The notes under the pieces: model-generated
What the model was told of the DNA's origin: nothing
What the model saw: only the letters and a program-made list of their open reading frames with translations
Databases searched by the model: none
Translations under genes and position numbers: made by a program
NCBI GenBank assembly: GCA_949710005.1
Contig: OX453277.1
Location: forward strand, 12,224,178 to 12,288,177
DNA from: Ricordea florida
Lineage: Eukaryota; Cnidaria; Anthozoa; Corallimorpharia; Ricordeidae
Length of the DNA stretch: 64,000 bases
Direction of reading: 5' to 3'
In this document: positions 57,654-64,000 of the stretch, piece after piece
How the letters are laid out: each line of letters begins with the position of its first letter
How positions within the stretch are numbered: the first letter of the stretch is position 1

Positions 57654-57749
57654 CTATTCCGCACTTGTCACATAAGACGATCTCGTTGGGTCGTAGTGAT
57701 GTACCGTCTTTGCAAATAATACATACAATTTCTGCCGTGGTCTCTGTCA
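57654..57749 (-). CDS. exon 2: first half of the PHD finger
   Basis: The acceptor TTTTCTTACAG at 57750 and the donor ATAG/GTAAGT at 57653 are both strong. The exon is 96 bases: two bases finish a Val codon from exon 1, 31 full codons follow, and one base is left over. It gives C-x2-C and C-x2-C (C64, C67, C81, C84 in the joined protein) within CIICKDG and NEIVLCDKCG. The NE-[IMV]-[VI]-x-C-x-KCG core is typical of the first PHD finger of Polycomb-like proteins. The single leftover base plus the first two of exon 3 make the Gly before YHQNC, so the finger is rebuilt exactly. Confidence 0.87.
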
Positions 57750-57973
57750 CTGTAAGAAAACAGAGAGCAGCGTTGGCGAGGACAAAGAAACTCAATTACG
57801 CTTTTCCTAAGATGATAAATGGAGGAAGTTTCACCGAAGAAAATAAAACTCGCTAATTGCTGCCCTACATGAAAGAGAAACACAGCAAATCCGAATAGTC
57901 TGTCGCATGACCGATACTCGGCCGAGTTCCTGAATTGAATAAGGAAAGTTAACTTTAAGAATTAAGGACGAAC

Positions 57974-58136
57974 CACTGTGAATCTTGGAAAACGGACATT
58001 CCTCAACAGAGTCATCGTCGAAGATTAGACTGCACTTGCCAGAGACACGGTCAATTTTTTGAATTTTCGCGTAGAATAGTTTGTCTTCCCATTCAGCCAA
58101 CACGACGTCACCGAGAGAAAATTGAAAATTATCCAT
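57974..58136 (-). CDS. exon 1: Tudor domain of a Tudor-PHD-MYND protein
   Basis: The exon encodes 54 residues plus one base, starting MDNFQFSLGDVVLAEWEDKL. The segment matches a Tudor fold of Polycomb-like type: VLAEW-x-D-x-L-FYAKIQKID, then KCSLIFDDDS and a terminal K-I-H-S. The aromatic positions needed for a methyl-lysine cage (Trp16, Tyr22, Phe39) are present; in PHF1, MTF2 and PHF19 this domain binds H3K36me3. I chose this ATG because it is the first in frame after upstream stops. The donor AGTG/GTTCGT is weak (C at +4), but phase 1 fits exon 2 and keeps the Tudor-PHD spacing as short as in Polycomb-like proteins. Confidence 0.8.
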
Positions 58137-58142
58137 TCCGCG

Positions 58143-58460
58143 CTGCCCTTTCACAGCAAATTCCAATTCGATGCGTCCATCGCACGTTCATCCGTGTCCC
58201 ACAATAAAGAAGAACTTGTCCAGTTCCATAAAACAAAGTAAAACACGAGAGGCAAGAGGTTGGTTGGTGTTACGCTCCGACCCTGTGTAGTCGCATTTTG
58301 TCATTGAGCCTCGACTTCGTGTACGAGGATGACGTTCACGGTCGATCGAACTTGTTCCTAGCGATGCGGAGTTTTCCCTGGCGTCTATTTTCGCTTCAAG
58401 AGCGGGCCTTTTTCGCAAAACGTTCTTAGAGAGATTTCATTTCACTCATTCAAGACTTAC
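58143..58460 (-). other. possible 5'-UTR intron of the Tudor-PHD-MYND gene
   Basis: A strong donor GAATACAG/GTAAGT lies at 58460. A candidate acceptor (GGGCAG) sits six bases before the coding start, but its pyrimidine tract is poor. If spliced, the 76-codon frame at 58188-58418 is intronic and two out-of-frame upstream ATGs would be removed from the leader. Confidence 0.35.
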
Positions 58461-58461
58461 C

Positions 58462-61400
58462 TGTATTCAGAAAGAGACAACATCGCCGAATGACTAATTT
58501 TGTTCCCAAGCTTCAGTTTCCGCTGCCATACTTCAATTAATTATGAAAAATTTCCCGCTATCATTTTTTGTTTTACATTTATATCGCGTCTATTGTTATG
58601 CTAAATATAACCGCTGCACCTGTACAGACAAGCACTAAATTTGTATAAAAGCTTTGCCTTTTGGCTAACTTATCGTATCTCTACTAGATTTGGCCACCTA
58701 TGTTTTCAGTCGAAATGTAAAGACAGCTGTGCTGACGCTCTCCAATTTTCTGTCAAAATTAAACTTTCTATTTGATTTGTATATTGCTTTGCAAAATTAA
58801 AAACAGTCAGAAGTAGACTTTGCAGAAGAAAAATTGTCGCATGCACCATAGCTGTTCGCCGCGTTTCTCATTTATCATTGCAACACTTTCTTCATTGTCC
58901 TTAGCTTTCAAGTTCTAGACAGACATTAGGATCATCAACTCGTGCGCTCAAGACCATCAAACATCTGCCTAATTGTTTACGAGTTTTTTGGGAAAATGCC
59001 TCTTTTCCTTACACGTGCCGCCGACTGGATAAGAAAAGCCTTCCGGAGTAGATAATTTCGATATCTGTTCGGCTCTTTCGCTTTTGACAGAAGTGTTGTT
59101 TTAATCTTGACAACAGCATCATTAGTGCTCGAGCGGCGAAAACAGGCCTGTAAGAGTGGTATTTGAGCAACAAAGCTCGAGCGCTATCCAAGACAAAAAC
59201 CTAACTGACCAGCCCACCGATGAAGCGCGCTTTTTAGCGTTTACGCAATAAATTGCAAAGGCGACGCTTGTTTGTTTTACGCTGGACATATCCGCCCCAA
59301 AGCACTTTATTCGGGGCGCCCGTGATGTCTTTCATAAAGTTATTGATGAAGTGTTTATTTTCCTCGAAAGCAGGTGCGGCTTCCCATAAAAACCTTCCAA
59401 CTCTGAGCAGCTGCACGGCCAGCGAATGTCACATGACTCAGACGGTCACTGTTTCACCAGGCGAAAAACATTTAACCCGTTTCCCTTAAAAACCGTTATT
59501 TTGTCATCTACACCATTCTGTGATTTCGCCAAGTTCTACCGGTGAAAAAAGATTTTTTTCCAATTAAAGTCTAGCGAGCGAAGATAAAAAACTGAGTTAT
59601 TAACGTTGCGAAGAATAGATAGATTAAATATTACATATAATTACTTCAGGCCTTTCAAAACAAAAATAAGTCCATCATGTATTAAAAGCAGCTGTTTCAA
59701 TCCTCCAAAAACAGGATATCCGGGGCAATTTCGGTTTTCCTATATAAGTAGAAAGCACAATAAAAAGCGGCGAATTATCGTCGACTCAAGAATACCAATC
59801 TTTTGATCTTTTTGAGGATTTTTCTTATTTTCGCAGATGGAAAGTTGATCACGGTTTTTCTTGCTAAACCATTCTTTTTTGGATATTTATGTTTCGAGTT
59901 CAACTTTTCTGGCAAGTTTATCAATCGTAGCGGAACATTGAAAAAGGACTTATGAAAGGAGACCACTTAAGTTATATGCCGTGGGGGACCTTGTAATTAG
60001 ACGACGAATATAATTTCTAAGAACAAAACTAGATTACAACCAACATCCTGTGTTTTAATAATAACTTTACGTCCTTAAGAATAGAACGGAAATTGAGCTA
60101 GTCTTTGCAATATGTCCTTTTGCCTTTCTAATTCATACTAACAAAAAAAAATGGACCGAAATGAAGCTACGCTTGCGTCAACACAGCGCGAGGGAGAGGA
60201 AGTGGTCGACCAAAAGTGTTCCCACAATCGCTGGCTTTCCGACAACTGGGTAAATTGCTGCGAAAAATCAAGTCAGTCAAAATGTGGGCGCCCTCGGCTA
60301 TCAAATTAGAGAAAAGTTGTACGTACGTGGCGTAGAATGATGATGTCACTGAATAATTAGATCCCCAATGGAAAGAAAATTTCTTCACAGCAAAAAAAAA
60401 ATAATGATAACAAGAAAATTTAGGTGCGAAAGTGTATAGAAACTGTAAAATGTTGCGGTTACAGTAATGAATTTTTCGATTCTAGCATAATAGATGTTAA
60501 ACCAGAACACATGCAATAATATTTCGAACAAGCAGAATGTCGCGAAACTCAACAGCTCACCACAACAAAATGGTGTTTTTGCAGGAAGCGTATTTTATAC
60601 TCAAAACAGACAGTGATCTAAGGCAAGCATTCTGTTTAAATAAACCAACCACAGGCCACAAACAGCTTGCAATTTGCCGTCAACAGCTTTTACAGCAAAG
60701 TCAAAACTTATCCTATAGTCTCTAAAACCTTTTATGTGACACGGTGAGCCAGTGTCACGTTTCGCATTTGATGGTGATGAAACAGCTTTAGTGTTTCGAT
60801 AACTTTTCGGTATTCAATCTGAGACAGCAATTCTGTTAGGACATTTAGACAAAGCGCAATCAACTGACGAGTTGAAGAGTTAAAATGCTCTTGTCGGTCA
60901 TCGTCTTTGTGCAGCTGTTACGGCTGATAAAAAAGAATTTGTTCAGAGCTTGCAGAAAAAAAAAACAATTTATTAGATAACGCGAAACTATTGTCTTTCT
61001 TCGAGTTTTGCTCAATCGGCAACTCGCCATTCAGTGGTTTTCTCTAAAACTATTGTTCTTTTCTGGGGCTAAAAAAATAAAGAATCTATGGTTATTTCTT
61101 AGTTTATCTAAAACGTTCGCGAACTGTGCGAAGCGCATTTTTATTCTTTCAAGCCAAAGCCGGCTCAGTTAGCTGAGAAAAATGTTTTGTCCAATTCTTG
61201 CAGCATAAAGTTACTAGAGCTTCAAACCTGCTTCGGACGAAAAAAAATAAAGAAATATACATCTAAAACTGAAATTCAAGTAGTAATTAACCTAAACAGT
61301 CAAGAAATAATTTTAAAATTTGAGCTTTAATCATAACTATCTAGCCTGGCGTTGTAAACGTTTCTACTTTGAAACATTGTCTTTATAAATTGTTAATTTT

Positions 61401-64000
61401 CAAACGAACTACGAACGGAATAGCCTAGTCACCGCCACGCACGAAACCGCAAGTGGTGGAAATCAGTTATTCGATTATTCATACCTCATATTTTATGCTG
61501 AGAGTGAATCTCCGATTGCGATTTGTGTTTCTACGCATAAATATCCTCCAAAACCGTATTATAAGCGCGATATTTGTATAATTTATCTATTTGTTAAAAT
61601 ACTGCACATTTTAGGTTTATGTTTTTACTTGTGTAGATTATTTTGCGTTGACAAATGGTTCGTGTATTTTCTACATCCTCTCATACATAATAGCAAGGAT
61701 GAAAGAGAGTTTTACCTTCAAAGGCGTTTTGGGATCCCTTTAACCGTAGAATGTTTTTTCTCGGTTTGGACTATGGCCAGGAAAATTAACCACGGCTAAA
61801 GTGACCATTTGGTGGGTCAAATTGCAAATGTTCCATATTTGTCTCGACTAATTGCTGCCGACACTTGACCGATGGAAAAAAAAAAACTTCTTCCATGGAA
61901 TTAATTTTTTTGGATTAGCAAGGACATGTTCAGTTTTCTTGCTTTCAGTTTTCCGTCGCAAAAATGGCTTTTCGTTCGCCTATCAAACTGCTCTGTTGTA
62001 TTAAAATGAAACCAAATCGGAAAAGCCGACACTTGAAGCGAAAATGCTCTTCCCACCGTGTGGTTTACACATGTTTCCCGAAAATTTGAGGCAGGTGGTG
62101 ACGAGCCGGTTAGCTTTTACAGGCATTAAACGTGTTAGAAAATATCTTATCCTCTAAACACAGAAAAACAGCATGTTACCGAACAAAACAGAGTAAATTC
62201 AAGGCACCAACGACTGAAATAAAAATGTGCTTATTGCCCGTCCGAACTGATAAGGTCGCACACTGAAGGCGGCTCGACTTCATCCTGCCTCTTAGTTCTA
62301 TATTCATTCTATCGGTGTACATAGTGCTAGGATAGCCTCATGTTTTGTGTTAGTCCCCGGAAAATCGATCTGTCATAAAAAATATATTACTCTTGCGTTT
62401 TAGGAAGTCTTCTATTCTCTTCGACACTTCCCGGCAGCAAAAAGCCCATTTACTGCCCGGCATATTCGATGAGTCAATAGCGAAGGGCGGCTGAAAAATT
62501 AAGAAAAGATAAACGGATGTTTACATATAAAAAAAACTATCGTGATCTACTCGTCTTGGCCCCTTTCAACTTTTGCAGTTACGTACTCACTACAGATGAG
62601 AAAGAAAAACCTTCATGCGGGGGGGAGGGGGGGGGGCGACATTTTTCCGTTTTCTCACCATGAGGAACCGCGGTAAACGTAAAGTGAATTTAGCTGAAGC
62701 ATCATACGGCGATTCTGACCATAGTTAACTGTAATCGCTATAGGAAAAATAAGGCAGCGCTGATGATTCAACTGAAATTTTTATGATTGTAGAATATAGG
62801 AAGTCCTTGTAATAAGATATGGCCCGCTATGACGTCATACCAGTGAATACTGTAGCGTATCTCACAAACTTACATACTAACTATATCATGGATTTTACTG
62901 TTTTTCAGCTGACGTTCTCCCTTTTATTTGTCGCTCACGCGATAAGAGAAAGCAGACATCAAGAGATAATTGCAGATTGTTCGAGACGTGTAGGCAAGAG
63001 AATTTAGCGCACTCGAAAACTGGAGTTTCCGTTTAGATAGAAACAGATCTGAATAAATAACAGTATTGATTTCATGGAGCTAGAGAAACGGAAAGCAATT
63101 TCACTTATCAAGTTAAACTTTATCTTAGAATCCAAGACTACCCACAAAATTTACACAAGTGCTCCTCAAGTTAGAGGCCAGATATACATATAAATTCTTA
63201 GTTGGAATATAGCTGACAAGAAATTATTGTGGGTTGGGAAGTTCGTTCTTGATTTATTCTAAACGATAAATTGCCTATTTTGCAGCTGAAACAAAAATAA
63301 GAGCTGATCAGATGGTCTCCGGGAGGAATATATTTATAAAAGAAGGCGGCAAGACCAGTGGAGTTCAAAAGTGTTTGATTCACTTCAGTTCAAGTCGACA
63401 TCGACCTGCTTAGAAATGTTTGCTTTTAAGTGCACGGACCAGACAGAGGTGAATTTATGAAAGTGGAAGAATAACGGAACTATCCTCTGTGTTTCCGGCC
63501 TTGACGGATATAAATGTCTTCGAACCGCCTCCATTTCACCAGGATTCAGGAAATGAATTCGCGAGTATATAATCGTGTTTTTTTAATCTCGTGCAGCTAA
63601 GAAAAAAAAACGAAAAAAACGAACAAGAATCCATCTTAACAATGATGAACATGAGGGGAGGGATCTCCTTGAGAAAACGACCGGCTGGGGGCGACGAATT
63701 GTCTCTAAATTAAAGAGGATAGTAAGACAAATGTGTTTACCACACGCTGAGCTTTGCATTAGGAAAGATGATGAAAAACATCATCATTAAAAACTGTTTT
63801 GGCGCTCCCAAAGACGCGGTTTTGTATTGATGCAAAGTGTTTATTGTTCATTCTAAGTTGCAAACAACGTAAGCTAAACCTTGAACACAGAGAAATAACT
63901 CCGTGTTGCTTGCTCTCTTACGGTTGGGTTTTTGTTTCCTCGGAGTCTTTTTGATGTGGCTTGGAATTTTCTTTGTATAAGCGTGATACTTCAACCAGTT
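58462..64000. other. right flank, no gene recognised
   Basis: This should contain the promoter of the minus-strand gene near 58.46-58.6 kb. Otherwise I see only short frames without motifs, several A- and T-runs, and a G-run (GGGGGGGAGGGGGGGGGGCG) at about 62617-62637. A small GTGACACGG/CCAGTGTCAC hairpin lies at about 60736. Nothing supports a gene. Confidence 0.4.

Noticed and set aside
58188..58418. 76-codon minus-strand frame as an N-terminal extension of the Tudor protein
   Set aside because: It is out of continuity with the Tudor frame, stops lie between them, and a strong upstream donor suggests it is within a 5'-UTR intron.
1..64000. CRISPR arrays, bacterial operons, ribosome binding sites
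   Set aside because: Spliced genes, LTR elements, SINEs and microsatellites show eukaryotic nuclear DNA; the tandem repeats lack unique spacers of constant length.

Overview
This is eukaryotic, intron-containing nuclear DNA, AT-rich by eye and crowded with small repeats. The protein families, a tRNA-headed SINE with a (GAT)n tail, a BEL/Pao LTR retrotransposon, a Penelope-like fragment and many fold-back MITE-like elements fit a cnidarian. A stony coral is my best guess, from remembered repeat styles rather than a database match.

Layout. At 1.1-1.4 kb a probable first coding exon on the minus strand points out of the left edge. From 1.8 to 10.9 kb I see only small transposon-like repeats, including a Crypton-like fragment. 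At 11.1-12.2 kb lies an intact single-exon gene for a seven-pass membrane protein resembling PRRT3/PRRT4. From 12.2 to 19.4 kb there are repeats, hairpins and microsatellites. From 19.45 to 58.14 kb, on the minus strand, six exons can be joined by consensus splice sites in matching phase. They predict about 2,334 residues: a Tudor domain and one PHD finger of Polycomb-like style, a very long low-complexity region with AT-hook-like motifs, and a C-terminal MYND zinc finger. Both zinc fingers are split by introns and are completed exactly by the proposed splices. The 24.6-kb second intron holds a BEL/Pao element (43.7-51.0 kb). Its two LTRs differ at one base in 195, yet it carries two in-frame stops and a 1.5-kb fold-back insertion. 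The same intron holds a LINE 3' end, a Penelope-like fragment with a hammerhead-like core, a large palindrome and a SINE. From 58.5 kb to the right edge I recognise no gene.

How the parts relate. The large gene looks like a chromatin reader/adaptor: Tudor and PHD would read histone tails, AT hooks would touch DNA, and MYND would recruit proline-motif corepressors. That is inference from domains. The membrane protein is a separate single-exon unit. Every exon join here is predicted from sequence alone; transcript data would decide whether the Tudor-PHD head and the MYND body are one gene or two.
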